This document shows, piece by piece, positions 1 to 7,655 of a stretch of DNA of 64,000 nucleotides (its first letter is position 1; each line of letters starts with the position of its first letter). A program made the translations under genes and the position numbers. Under the pieces are notes generated by a model that was not told the origin of the DNA, made no database searches, and was given only the letters and a program-made list of their open reading frames with translations. Where the stretch lies: assembly GCF_013839445.1 (NCBI RefSeq), contig NZ_JACDIT010000002.1, positions 310,001-374,000 of the forward strand. The letters are read 5' to 3'. This DNA is from Chthonobacter albigriseus. Its GTDB lineage: Bacteria; Pseudomonadota; Alphaproteobacteria; Rhizobiales; Pleomorphomonadaceae.

Positions 1-1
1 G

Positions 2-559
2 GAGAAGCTGACCTCCGGGGCCTGGGTCGCGGATATCGGCTGCGGCCACGGGCATTCCACCGTGCTGATGGCAGAGGCATTCCCGGCTTCGCATTTCCAT
101 GGCTTCGACGCGCATCCCGCGTCCGTAGACGAAGCGCGGAAAGCCGCTGCGGCTGCCGGCGTGGACGCCCGCGCGCGGTTCTCGCAGGGCCGAGCCGCGG
201 ACTTCCCGGGCGATGGCTATGACTTGATCTGCTATTTCGACTGCCTGCACGACATGGGTGACCCGGTGGCGGCGGCCAGGCACGCGGCCGAGGTCCTGGC
301 ACCGGACGGCACGGTGATGCTGGTGGAACCGTTTGCCAACGACCGGGTGGAGGACAACGTCTCGCCCGTCGCGCGGCTCTACTATGCAGCGTCGACGACG
401 ATCTGCTGCGCCCACGCGATCTCGGAAGGCGGCCACATGGTGCTGGGGGCGCAGGCCGGCGAGGCGCGGCTCGCCGACGTGTTCCGCAAGGCCGGTTTCA
501 CCCGCTTTCGCCGCGCACTCGCCACCCCCTTCAACCTGATCCTCGAAATCCGGCGCTGA
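2..559 (+). CDS. SAM-dependent methyltransferase, 5' truncated by window edge
   Basis: The reading frame is open from base 2, so the gene begins outside the window; the first in-window GTG is at 62, but the codons before it encode the class I methyltransferase motif I (VADIGCGHG), so the true start lies upstream. About 185 residues remain, covering most of a Rossmann-type SAM-binding domain: motif I, an acidic loop after strand 2 (HGFDAHPASV), YDLICYFDCLHDMGD as motif II, and MLVEPFAND as motif III. The layout resembles regulator-like methyltransferases that carry an N-terminal winged helix, which would be off the window. The substrate is unknown. It is followed after 65 bases by an unrelated small membrane protein gene. 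Confidence 0.8.
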   Translation, partial: EKLTSGAWVADIGCGHGHSTVLMAEAFPASHFHGFDAHPASVDEARKAAAAAGVDARARFSQGRAADFPGDGYDLICYFDCLHDMGDPVAAARHAAEVLAPDGTVMLVEPFANDRVEDNVSPVARLYYAASTTICCAHAISEGGHMVLGAQAGEARLADVFRKAGFTRFRRALATPFNLILEIRR

Positions 560-624
560 ACCTGCCGGGCCGAGGAACCGACGCGCCCGGCGGTGCCGGG
601 CGCCTATCCAGAGTCGTTTCTGCC

Positions 625-885
625 ATGGAATTGCTGATCAACGCGGCGAACCTTCTCTACGTGGTCGCCTATTTCACCCTCGACATGCTGCGCCTCCGGC
701 TCCTCACCGTCACGGCGGCGACGTGCCTGGCCGTCTACTTCTACAACCAGCCCGTTCCGATGCTGAACGTGGTGGCCTGGAACGTGTTCTTCATCGTCCT
801 GAACCTGGCGCAGATCGCCCGCCTGCTCCAGGCGCGAGCCGGACGGGCGGGCCACCTGACGAGCGGCGTCAGAGGTCGGCGATGA
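625..885 (+). CDS. Small membrane protein, Popeye-like
   Basis: This 86-residue protein has three hydrophobic segments (roughly residues 5-22, 27-42 and 45-68) and a charged, arginine-rich tail. The pattern of segments with the final AWNVFFIVLNLAQIARLL resembles the transmembrane part of Popeye-domain proteins, of which bacteria carry short versions lacking the cAMP-binding domain. That resemblance is from memory of the family and is an inference. ATG at 625 is the only sensible start. Its 3' end overlaps the convergent LysR gene by 17 bases. No function can be assigned. Confidence 0.6.
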   Translation: MELLINAANLLYVVAYFTLDMLRLRLLTVTAATCLAVYFYNQPVPMLNVVAWNVFFIVLNLAQIARLLQARAGRAGHLTSGVRGRR

Positions 886-2065
886 TGGAGAGGATCTGCC
901 GGCTGAAGCGGCGGACCGGGTCGGTCGGCTGCCAGACCAGCCAGAGCGGGAGGTCGAAGCGGGGATCGAGTTCGAGGATGTCGAAGTCGCCGACGATCCC
1001 TGCGAGCGAGGCGCGCGGCAGGACCGAGACGTAGCGGTGGGCGACCACGAGGTTGACGATCACCGGGATGCTGTCGACCTCCACGAAGTTCGGCGGCGTG
1101 CGCTCGGCTGGGCTGGTGGCCTCGCCGAGGACGCGGCCGACGGTCTGGCGCAGGCCGCTGCGCAGGCTCTGCACCGCGACCTTTTCGGAGGTCAGTATCT
1201 CCTCCGGCTGCCTTCCACGCGCGAACCCGGGATGCCCGACGATGGCGAGCCGTGAGCGGCCGAACTGCTCGCCCTCCAGTCCGCCCACGCGGCCATCGGT
1301 GTCGAGCACGGCGAGGTCGAGCTCGCCGCTCCGGAGCTGGTCGACCAGGATCTCTGCGGTGGTGCTGGTGAGGGCCAGGCGGTAGGCGCGGGCCTCGGCG
1401 GTCCAGCGGGCGAGCAGCGCCGCGAGCAGGCGGGCGATCGGGCTCTCCTGGCCGAGCGGGACGATGGAGCCCAACCGCACGGTGTTGATGCGGCGTTGCC
1501 GATCCTGCCGCGCGGTGCCGGCGAGATGGCTCCAAACGGCGTCGATCTCACGGGCGACATCGAGCACCCGGCGGCCTTCCTCGGTGGGGCCGCAGCCCGC
1601 CGCGCCGCGGTCGAGCAGGCGGACGCCGAGAGCCGCCTCCAGGTTGGTGAGCTGGCGGGTCAGCTGCGGCTGGCCGATACCGAGCCGCAGGGCGGCGCGG
1701 CGGATGCTGCCGACGCGGGCCACCTCGGCGAAGCGGCGGAGCGCCTCCAGCGACACGGCGCGTTCGATGGCGAGCGCGGTGCGGTCCCCGTCGGCAGCGC
1801 CCGGGGCCATCAGCGCCTCGGACAGACGGCGCAGTTCGGCAAGCGGGGCCGCCAGGCGGGCGGCTTCCAGCGTCAACGTCAGCCGGGCCCCAACCCGGTG
1901 GACGAGATCGACGGCGAGTTCCTCCTCCAGGCGCCGGATAGCGACCGAAACCGTCGCCGGCGGGCGGCCGATCCGCCGGGCGGCGGCGCGTACCACGCCC
2001 GACTGCAAAACGACGTCGGCCATCACGAGGGTGCCAGTATCCACATCGGGCTCCGCAGATCGCAC
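869..2065 (-). CDS. LysR-type regulator with two tandem helix-turn-helix domains
   Basis: At 398 residues it is about 100 longer than a normal LysR protein. The extra length is a second DNA-binding head: residues about 12-65 (SGVVRAAARRIGRPPATVS...RRLEEEL) and about 105-160 (GSIRRAALRLGIGQPQLTRQ...NLEAALGVRLLDRG) both follow the LysR HTH pattern. The effector-binding domain follows from about residue 185. The GTG start at 2065 is preferred over ATG 2023 because the latter would cut into the first HTH. It is divergent from the ammonia-lyase-like gene at 2179, with 113 bases between, so it probably controls the ergothioneine operon. The likely inducer is ergothioneine or a pathway intermediate (inference). 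Confidence 0.85.
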   Translation of the reverse strand: MRSAEPDVDTGTLVMADVVLQSGVVRAAARRIGRPPATVSVAIRRLEEELAVDLVHRVGARLTLTLEAARLAAPLAELRRLSEALMAPGAADGDRTALAIERAVSLEALRRFAEVARVGSIRRAALRLGIGQPQLTRQLTNLEAALGVRLLDRGAAGCGPTEEGRRVLDVAREIDAVWSHLAGTARQDRQRRINTVRLGSIVPLGQESPIARLLAALLARWTAEARAYRLALTSTTAEILVDQLRSGELDLAVLDTDGRVGGLEGEQFGRSRLAIVGHPGFARGRQPEEILTSEKVAVQSLRSGLRQTVGRVLGEATSPAERTPPNFVEVDSIPVIVNLVVAHRYVSVLPRASLAGIVGDFDILELDPRFDLPLWLVWQPTDPVRRFSRQILSIIADL

Positions 2066-2178
2066 AGGAACCGTGCAGGACCCACGCTAGCACATACGGT
2101 GTTCAAGAAATGGGATATCCCGCGGGAGAACAGTCGGGCCTACAGTCCGCCTAAGAACGCCCCCGCAGACCGGATGCC
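2066..2178. promoter_or_regulatory. Divergent promoter region of LysR gene and catabolic operon
   Basis: This 113-base gap separates the LysR gene from the eight-gene operon. It holds a perfect 10-base palindrome GGGATATCCC at 2112-2121 abutting CCCGCGGG at 2119-2126. A shorter dyad (GCAC-N7-GTGC) lies at 2062-2076, overlapping the regulator start. These are candidate LysR sites; the -35 and -10 elements are not obvious. Confidence 0.4.
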
Positions 2179-3744
2179 ATGACCAAGCAGCTGACCACGC
2201 TGACCCTCGACGGAACCCCGCTCAGCTTCTCCGCGATGGCGCAGATCGGATCGGGAAGCGCGATCATCCTGCCCGACGCCGCCGGCATGGAGCGTGTACG
2301 GCGCGGCCGCGCGGACCTCGACGCCGCGATCGCGGCGGGCATCCCGGTCTACGGCGCGACGACCGGCGTCGGGGCGATGAAGGACGTGATGCTCTCGCCT
2401 GACGAGTTGGACGCGTTCAATGCCGGTCTTGTGCGGGCGCATCACTTCGGCACCGGCGAGCCGTTCCCGGCGGACGTGGTCCGGAACGCGATGGCGATCC
2501 GCGTGAATACGGCGCTCAGCGGACGGGTCGGCTGCACGACGGAATTGGTCAACGCCTATGTCCGGCTGCTGGCCGCGGGCGTGGTGCCGGTGGTGCGGCG
2601 GACCGGTTCGATTGGCTGCGCGGATATCGGGCTGATGGGACAGATCGGCGCGGTGCTGACCGGCGTCGGCGAGGCGGTGCATGTCGGGCGGCGGATGCCG
2701 GCAACGCTGGCGCTCGCCTCGGCGGGGCTCGAGCCGATCCGGATGGCGCCCAAGGACAGCCTCGCCTCGATCAGCGTCAACGCGGTCGGCTACGCTGCGG
2801 CTGCGCACGCGCTGCGCCGGGGCGCCGGCGGCGTGCGGTCGCTGCTGGCGGCGGCGCTGGCGAGCGCGAGCGCGATGGGCGCCTCGTCCGACCCGTGGGA
2901 GGCGGCCGCCTATGTCGGGACGCCGCACGAGGCCTCGGCCGGGCGGTGGCTCTATGAAGCGTCGCGCTCGTCCGGGATCGCGCCGGTGACGCACGTGCAG
3001 GATCCGCTGAGTCTGCGGATGATGGCGCAGGTGTTCGCCATGGTGTTCGACAGCCTTGCCAAGGCGGGCGAGACGGTGGTGGCGGCAACAGGGCGCAACG
3101 ACGACAACCCGGTGGTGATCAACGGCAGGATCCTGACATCCGGTGGCTCGCTGCCGTTGGATGTTGCGGTCACCATGCAGACTGCCAGCCTCGCCCTCGC
3201 CCATGCGGCGCGCAACAGCTTCAACCGCTGCGTCCTGATCGGCAACGGGATGCGGCGCGACCTGCCGATCAACCTGGTGCCGGCCGGCTGCATCGCCACC
3301 GGCTTCGGGCCGATCATCAAGCTGGCCGGCGAGCTGTTCGCCCGGGTGCTCTCCATGGCGCAGCCGATCTCGGCGCAGTCCCTCGTGGTGGCGGCGGGCC
3401 TGGAGGACGAGGCGGCGTTCCTGCCGCTGGTGGTGGAGCGTTTCGAGCGGCAGGTGGAGGCGATCCGACGCCTCGCGGCGCTGGAGGCGCTACTGGCCGC
3501 GCAGGCGATGGACATCGCGGGCGACAAGCCGTGCGGGGTTGTTGCGATGATCTACGGGATCGCTCGAGCCCATGCTGCGTTCTATCAAGTCGACCGCCCG
3601 CTTTCGGCCGAGGTTGAGGCGATCGAGGAGGACCTCGGATCGGATTCCGCCATGGAGCAGCTGCTGCGCATCGCGCCGATGGCGGAAATAGATGGATTTT
3701 TCGCGTTGGATCCCAAGTTCACGAAAAGCCATGCGCCGACGTGA
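2179..3744 (+). CDS. Ammonia-lyase superfamily enzyme lacking MIO triad, probable ergothionase
   Basis: This 521-residue protein has the fold signatures of histidine/phenylalanine ammonia-lyases: the tyrosine loop VYGATTGVG (Y58), QDPLSLR, and NDDNPVV. However, the usual GSVG-ASG-DL segment, whose Ala-Ser-Gly cyclises to the MIO cofactor, reads GSIG-CA-DI at residues 143-150, so the MIO serine is absent. Family knowledge: ergothionase, which eliminates trimethylamine from ergothioneine to give thiourocanate, belongs to this superfamily, and eliminating an already quaternary amine should not need MIO activation. The operon supplies homologues for all later steps of ergothioneine breakdown. A plain histidine ammonia-lyase is unlikely; another trimethylammonium or methylhistidine substrate is possible. 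It acts in the cytoplasm. Confidence 0.82.
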   Translation: MTKQLTTLTLDGTPLSFSAMAQIGSGSAIILPDAAGMERVRRGRADLDAAIAAGIPVYGATTGVGAMKDVMLSPDELDAFNAGLVRAHHFGTGEPFPADVVRNAMAIRVNTALSGRVGCTTELVNAYVRLLAAGVVPVVRRTGSIGCADIGLMGQIGAVLTGVGEAVHVGRRMPATLALASAGLEPIRMAPKDSLASISVNAVGYAAAAHALRRGAGGVRSLLAAALASASAMGASSDPWEAAAYVGTPHEASAGRWLYEASRSSGIAPVTHVQDPLSLRMMAQVFAMVFDSLAKAGETVVAATGRNDDNPVVINGRILTSGGSLPLDVAVTMQTASLALAHAARNSFNRCVLIGNGMRRDLPINLVPAGCIATGFGPIIKLAGELFARVLSMAQPISAQSLVVAAGLEDEAAFLPLVVERFERQVEAIRRLAALEALLAAQAMDIAGDKPCGVVAMIYGIARAHAAFYQVDRPLSAEVEAIEEDLGSDSAMEQLLRIAPMAEIDGFFALDPKFTKSHAPT

Positions 3745-3806
3745 TCGGAAAAGCGGCCAATATTGCAGCGTCTGTTCAGCAACTTGAACCCAAGGGGAAT
3801 ACAAGC

Positions 3807-4715
3807 ATGCGCCTCACAGCCCTGACCGCCGCCGCGCTGGCGGCGAGCCTTCTCGCCACGACGGCCGACGCCAAGGTGGTGGTCTCGTCCAAGATCGACA
3901 CCGAGGGCGGCGTCCTCGGCAACATCATCCTCCTCGCGCTCCAGGCCGGCGGCATCGAGACGGAGGACCGTATCCAGCTGGGCGGAACCCCGGTGGTGCG
4001 CCAGGCCATCACGGCCGGCGAGATCGACATCTATCCGGAGTACACCGGAAACGCCGCCTTCTTCTTCAACAAGGCCGACGATCCGCTCTGGAAGGACGCG
4101 GCGAAAGCCTACGCGGAGGCCGCCAAGCTCGACCTGGAAGCCAACAAGATCGTCTGGCTGACCCCGTCGCCGGCCAACAACACCTGGGCGATCGCAGTCC
4201 GCAAGGACGTCGCGGAACCCAACAAGCTGGCCACGCTGAGCGAGTTCGGCGCCTGGGTCGCGGGCGGCGGCACGGTGAAGCTCGCCGGGTCGTCGGAGTT
4301 CGTGAACTCGGCGGCGGCGCTGCCGGCGTTCCAGACCACCTACGGCTTCACCCTGTCGCCGGAGCAGCTGATCGTGCTGTCGGGCGGCGACACCGCGGCG
4401 ACCATCAAGGCCGCGGCCGACCAGACCAACGGGGCGAACGCCGCGATGGTCTACGGCACGGACGGCGCGATCGCCCCGTCGGGCCTGGTGGTGCTCGACG
4501 ACGACAAGGGCGTGCAGCCGGTCTACCAGCCGGCGCCGATCGTGCGCGAGGCGGTGCTGAAGGAGAACCCGCAGATCGCGGAAATCCTGAAGCCGATCTT
4601 CGAGAGCCTGGACCTCGTCACGCTGCAGGACCTCAACGGCCGCGTGCAGGTGGGCGGCGAACCGGCCAAGGCCGTGGCCGAGGACTTCCTGAAGTCCAAG
4701 GGCTTCCTGAAGTAA
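3807..4715 (+). CDS. ABC importer binding protein, OsmF/YehZ (betaine) type
   Basis: Of 302 residues, the first 22 are a signal peptide (MRLTALTAAALAASLLATTADA) for periplasmic export. The mature part begins with VVVSSKIDTEGGVLGNI and contains the IDIYPEYTGNA motif typical of glycine betaine/choline/proline binding proteins of the OpuC/OsmF group. ATG at 3807 is chosen because an AAGGGGA ribosome site lies 9 bases upstream and the signal peptide then begins correctly. Members of this family bind quaternary ammonium zwitterions; ergothioneine is a trimethylbetaine, and EgtU of pneumococcus is a known ergothioneine-binding relative. Its place between the lyase and permease genes suggests ergothioneine uptake. 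Confidence 0.87.
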   Translation: MRLTALTAAALAASLLATTADAKVVVSSKIDTEGGVLGNIILLALQAGGIETEDRIQLGGTPVVRQAITAGEIDIYPEYTGNAAFFFNKADDPLWKDAAKAYAEAAKLDLEANKIVWLTPSPANNTWAIAVRKDVAEPNKLATLSEFGAWVAGGGTVKLAGSSEFVNSAAALPAFQTTYGFTLSPEQLIVLSGGDTAATIKAAADQTNGANAAMVYGTDGAIAPSGLVVLDDDKGVQPVYQPAPIVREAVLKENPQIAEILKPIFESLDLVTLQDLNGRVQVGGEPAKAVAEDFLKSKGFLK

Positions 4716-4742
4716 GGCGACCGCGGTCCCGCTTCGACGATC

Positions 4743-4772
4743 CCCCGGGCGGCTCCGTTGAGCCGGCCGGGG
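4743..4772 (+). terminator. GC-rich hairpin between binding-protein and permease genes
   Basis: A 13-base stem with one mismatch (CCCCGGGCGGCTC pairing with GAGCCGGCCGGGG) encloses a 4-base loop. There is no T-run, so it is more likely an mRNA-stabilising or partial-attenuation structure that raises expression of the binding protein than a full terminator. Confidence 0.55.
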
Positions 4773-4813
4773 CCATGCCCGACCTTTCCAAACCTCGTCG
4801 AGGCCCCTCGTCC

Positions 4814-5962
4814 ATGCAGCAGCGGATCGACAAGCTCGGCGTGGTGATCGCGCTTACCCTGGCGGGGGCCGCGTTTCTGCCGCTTGCCACCTACCGGGCG
4901 AACCGGATCGCCGGCGGCGAGGGGAAGTCGATCGCCGAAGCGCTGCCGGCGTGGGCGGCCGTGGCGCTCGCGCTGGTGCTAGTGGCCGCCGCGTTGGTCG
5001 CCCTCATCCGATCGTCGACCGGGCTGCGGCTCGGCACTTCGCTTGCGGGCATCGCGGCGCTGGCGCTCGCGGTCGGGTTCTCCGCCATCTACCTGACGCC
5101 GGAGGGAGACCGCTACGCGCGGGTCGCTCCGGGATCGGGCTTCTGGCTGGCGCTGTTCGGGCTCGCGATCATGGCGGCGGACGCGATGGTGCGGCTGCGG
5201 CTAGGACCGACGGCGCGGATCGCCGGCGTGCTGCTGTTCTTCGGCGCCCTCGGCCTGCTGCTGGTTTCGGGTGTGTGGGACGGGCTTTCGATCCTGAAGG
5301 AGTACTCCGGCCGCGCCGACGTGTTCTGGCGCGAGGCGGGCACGCACATGACGCTGGCAGTAGGCTCGCTTGCCGCGGCCGTCGCTGTCGGGCTGCCGCT
5401 CGGCATCGCGGCGGACCGGGTGGACCGGCTGCGCGCGCCGGTGCTCAACGTGCTCAACATCGTCCAGACGATCCCCTCGATCGCGCTGTTCGGGATCCTG
5501 ATCGCCCCGCTCGGGTGGCTGGCGGCCAACGTTCCGGGCGCGGCGGCGATCGGCATCCGCGGCATCGGGATCGCGCCGGCCTTCGTGGCACTGTTCCTCT
5601 ACTCGCTGCTGCCGATGGTGGCGAACACCGTCGTCGGTCTCCGCGGGGTCGCGCGCGAGGCGGTGGAGGCAGCCCGAGGCATGGGCATGACCAACGCCCA
5701 GCGCCTCTTCAAGGTGGAGCTGCCGCTCGCCGCGCCGCTGATCCTCACCGGCATCCGGATCGTGCTGGTGCAGAACATCGGGCTTGCCACCATTGCCGCG
5801 CTGATCGGCGGCGGCGGGTTCGGCGTCTTCGTGTTCCAGGGGATCGGCCAGACAGCCACCGACCTCATCCTTCTCGGCGCCGTGCCGACCGTGCTGCTCG
5901 CGTTCGCGGCGGCGGTCGTGCTCGACGCGGTCGTCGAACTCACAGCCAAGGGCGCGCCATGA
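4814..5962 (+). CDS. ABC importer permease, YehY/OpuC type
   Basis: An integral membrane protein of 382 residues. The N-terminal half has about five hydrophobic segments and the C-terminal half is the standard binding-protein-dependent permease domain with the coupling loop EAARGMGMTNAQRLFKVELP. The long N-terminal membrane extension is typical of YehY rather than YehW. An alternative ATG at 4775 would touch the 3' arm of the hairpin at 4743-4772, so 4814 is preferred. It overlaps the ATPase gene by an ATGA, indicating translational coupling. Together with the binding protein, ATPase and second permease it forms one importer. Confidence 0.85.
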   Translation: MQQRIDKLGVVIALTLAGAAFLPLATYRANRIAGGEGKSIAEALPAWAAVALALVLVAAALVALIRSSTGLRLGTSLAGIAALALAVGFSAIYLTPEGDRYARVAPGSGFWLALFGLAIMAADAMVRLRLGPTARIAGVLLFFGALGLLLVSGVWDGLSILKEYSGRADVFWREAGTHMTLAVGSLAAAVAVGLPLGIAADRVDRLRAPVLNVLNIVQTIPSIALFGILIAPLGWLAANVPGAAAIGIRGIGIAPAFVALFLYSLLPMVANTVVGLRGVAREAVEAARGMGMTNAQRLFKVELPLAAPLILTGIRIVLVQNIGLATIAALIGGGGFGVFVFQGIGQTATDLILLGAVPTVLLAFAAAVVLDAVVELTAKGAP

Positions 5963-6897
5963 TCGAGCTCCAGCACCTCACCAAGCGCTATGGCGGCACT
6001 ACCGTCGTCGACAACGTGTCGCTGACGGTGGAGGCGCGCAGCATCGCAGTGATCGTCGGGACGTCCGGGTCCGGCAAGACCACGCTGATGCGCATGGTCA
6101 ACCGGCTGGTGGAACCGACCTCCGGCCGCGTGCTGATCGACGGCGTGGACACCGCCACCATCGCGCCCTTCGAGCTCCGGCGGCGGATCGGCTACGCGAT
6201 CCAGAACCACGGCCTGTTCCCGCACCGGACCGTGGCGCAGAACATCGCAACCGTGCCGGCGCTGCTCGGCTGGGACAGCGGGGCGATCGCGGCGCGGGTG
6301 AACGAGCTGCTGGAGCTGTTCGGGCTCGATCCGGCCGCCTTCGCCAAGCGCTACCCGCACGAGCTCTCGGGCGGGCAGCAGCAGCGGGTGGGCGTCGCGC
6401 GGGCGCTCGCCGCCAAGCCGAACCTGCTGCTGATGGACGAGCCGTTCGGCGCGCTCGACCCGATCGTGCGGACCAAGGCGCAGGAGGATCTGAAGGCGAT
6501 CCAGCGGACGCTCGGCACCACGATCATCCTCGTCACCCACGACATGGAGGAGGCGATCAGCCTGGGCGACCGGATCGCGGTGATGGACGGCGGCAGGCTT
6601 CTGCAATACGCCTCGCCGAACGAGATCCTGGTGCGGCCGGCGACCGCCTTCGTCGACGACCTCATCGGCACGGGAGACCGGCCGTTCCGGCTGCTGTCGC
6701 TGACCCCGCTCGCAGAGGCCGTGGAGGCCGGACCGGCCGAGGGCGAGCCGATGCCGGGCGACCGCAGCCTGCGCGACGCCCTGGCCGAACTGCTCTGGTC
6801 GAAGCGGGCCGCCCTGCCCGTCGCGGGCGCCGACGGCGCGGTGATCGGGCGGGTGACGCTGGACGGGCTCCTCAAGCGCGCGGCGAGGCCGGCATGA
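5959..6897 (+). CDS. ABC importer ATPase, YehX/OpuCA type
   Basis: At 312 residues it carries Walker A GTSGSGKTT, the signature LSGGQQQR, Walker B LLLMDEPFGALD and the switch histidine in LVTHDMEE. Following the nucleotide domain is a C-terminal extension (from about residue 245) that ends in a CBS-like half motif (AALPVAGADGAVIGRVTL), as in osmoprotectant ATPases where such domains sense ionic strength. ATG at 5959 overlaps the permease stop by four bases; the 3' end overlaps the next permease gene the same way. It energises uptake of the proposed ergothioneine importer at the inner membrane face. Confidence 0.9.
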   Translation: MIELQHLTKRYGGTTVVDNVSLTVEARSIAVIVGTSGSGKTTLMRMVNRLVEPTSGRVLIDGVDTATIAPFELRRRIGYAIQNHGLFPHRTVAQNIATVPALLGWDSGAIAARVNELLELFGLDPAAFAKRYPHELSGGQQQRVGVARALAAKPNLLLMDEPFGALDPIVRTKAQEDLKAIQRTLGTTIILVTHDMEEAISLGDRIAVMDGGRLLQYASPNEILVRPATAFVDDLIGTGDRPFRLLSLTPLAEAVEAGPAEGEPMPGDRSLRDALAELLWSKRAALPVAGADGAVIGRVTLDGLLKRAARPA

Positions 6898-7655
6898 AGC
6901 TCGGCGCGCCGCTTCTCATCCGCATCGTGGTGTTCCTCCTGCTGGTGCTGTTCCTGACGAGGCCGGAGCTGTTCGCGCCGCTCCTGGAGCCGCTGACGCA
7001 GAACGGCGCGCCGGCGATCTACAACCAGGGTGACCTCCTCGCGCTGACGCTGTCGCACCTGCGCACGGTCGCGGTCGCCACGGGCGCGGCGGCGGTGGTG
7101 GCGGTGGGGTTCGCGATCCTGGTGACGCGGCCGATCGGGGCGGAGTTCCTGCCGTTGTCGCGGTCAATCGTCAACATCGGGCAGACGTTTCCGCCGGTGG
7201 CCGTGCTGGCGCTGGCCGTCCCGGCCGTCGGGTTCGGCGAGAAGCCGACGCTGATCGCGCTCTTCCTCTACGGGCTGCTGCCGATCTTCGAGAACACGCT
7301 GACCGGGCTGACGCGGCTGCCGCCGGCCGTGGTGGACGCGGCCAACGGGATGGGCATGACCGAGACGCAGCGGCTCTTCCGGGTGGAGCTGCCGCTCGCC
7401 TTCCCGGTTATCCTGGAAGGGGTGCGCCTGTCGACGGTGATCGCGCTCGCCACGGCGACCATCGGCTCGACGGTGGCGGCCAAGGGGCTCGGCGAGGTGA
7501 TCATCGCAGGGCTCCTTTCGAACAACCTCGCCTTCGTCGTGCAGGGCGGCGTCATCGTCGGCGTGCTGGCGGTGCTGCTCTCCGACGCGTTCTCCGCACT
7601 CGGCGATGCGGCGGCCCGGCGCACCGGGCGGGTCGTTCGTGCGGAGGCCGCGTGA
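6894..7655 (+). CDS. ABC importer permease, YehW/OpuC type
   Basis: A 253-residue permease with about six membrane segments and the coupling loop DAANGMGMTETQRLFRVELPLAF. It is the second, shorter permease of the heterodimeric channel. ATG at 6894 overlaps the ATPase stop (ATGA) and its own stop overlaps the hydantoinase start, so the transporter and hydrolase genes are one translationally coupled unit. This linkage is the main reason to assign the transporter to the catabolic pathway rather than to osmoprotection. Confidence 0.88.
   Translation: MKLGAPLLIRIVVFLLLVLFLTRPELFAPLLEPLTQNGAPAIYNQGDLLALTLSHLRTVAVATGAAAVVAVGFAILVTRPIGAEFLPLSRSIVNIGQTFPPVAVLALAVPAVGFGEKPTLIALFLYGLLPIFENTLTGLTRLPPAVVDAANGMGMTETQRLFRVELPLAFPVILEGVRLSTVIALATATIGSTVAAKGLGEVIIAGLLSNNLAFVVQGGVIVGVLAVLLSDAFSALGDAAARRTGRVVRAEAA

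Noticed and set aside
4951-5958. N-terminal 336-residue extension of the YehX-type ATPase frame
   Set aside because: It overlaps the permease gene in another frame and is arginine-rich; the ATPase starts at 5959 with an ATGA overlap.
3807-7655. Osmoprotectant (glycine betaine/choline) importer
   Set aside because: Family fits, but the genes overlap a catabolic operon for a trimethylbetaine, so nutrient uptake is the simpler reading; betaine uptake is not excluded.
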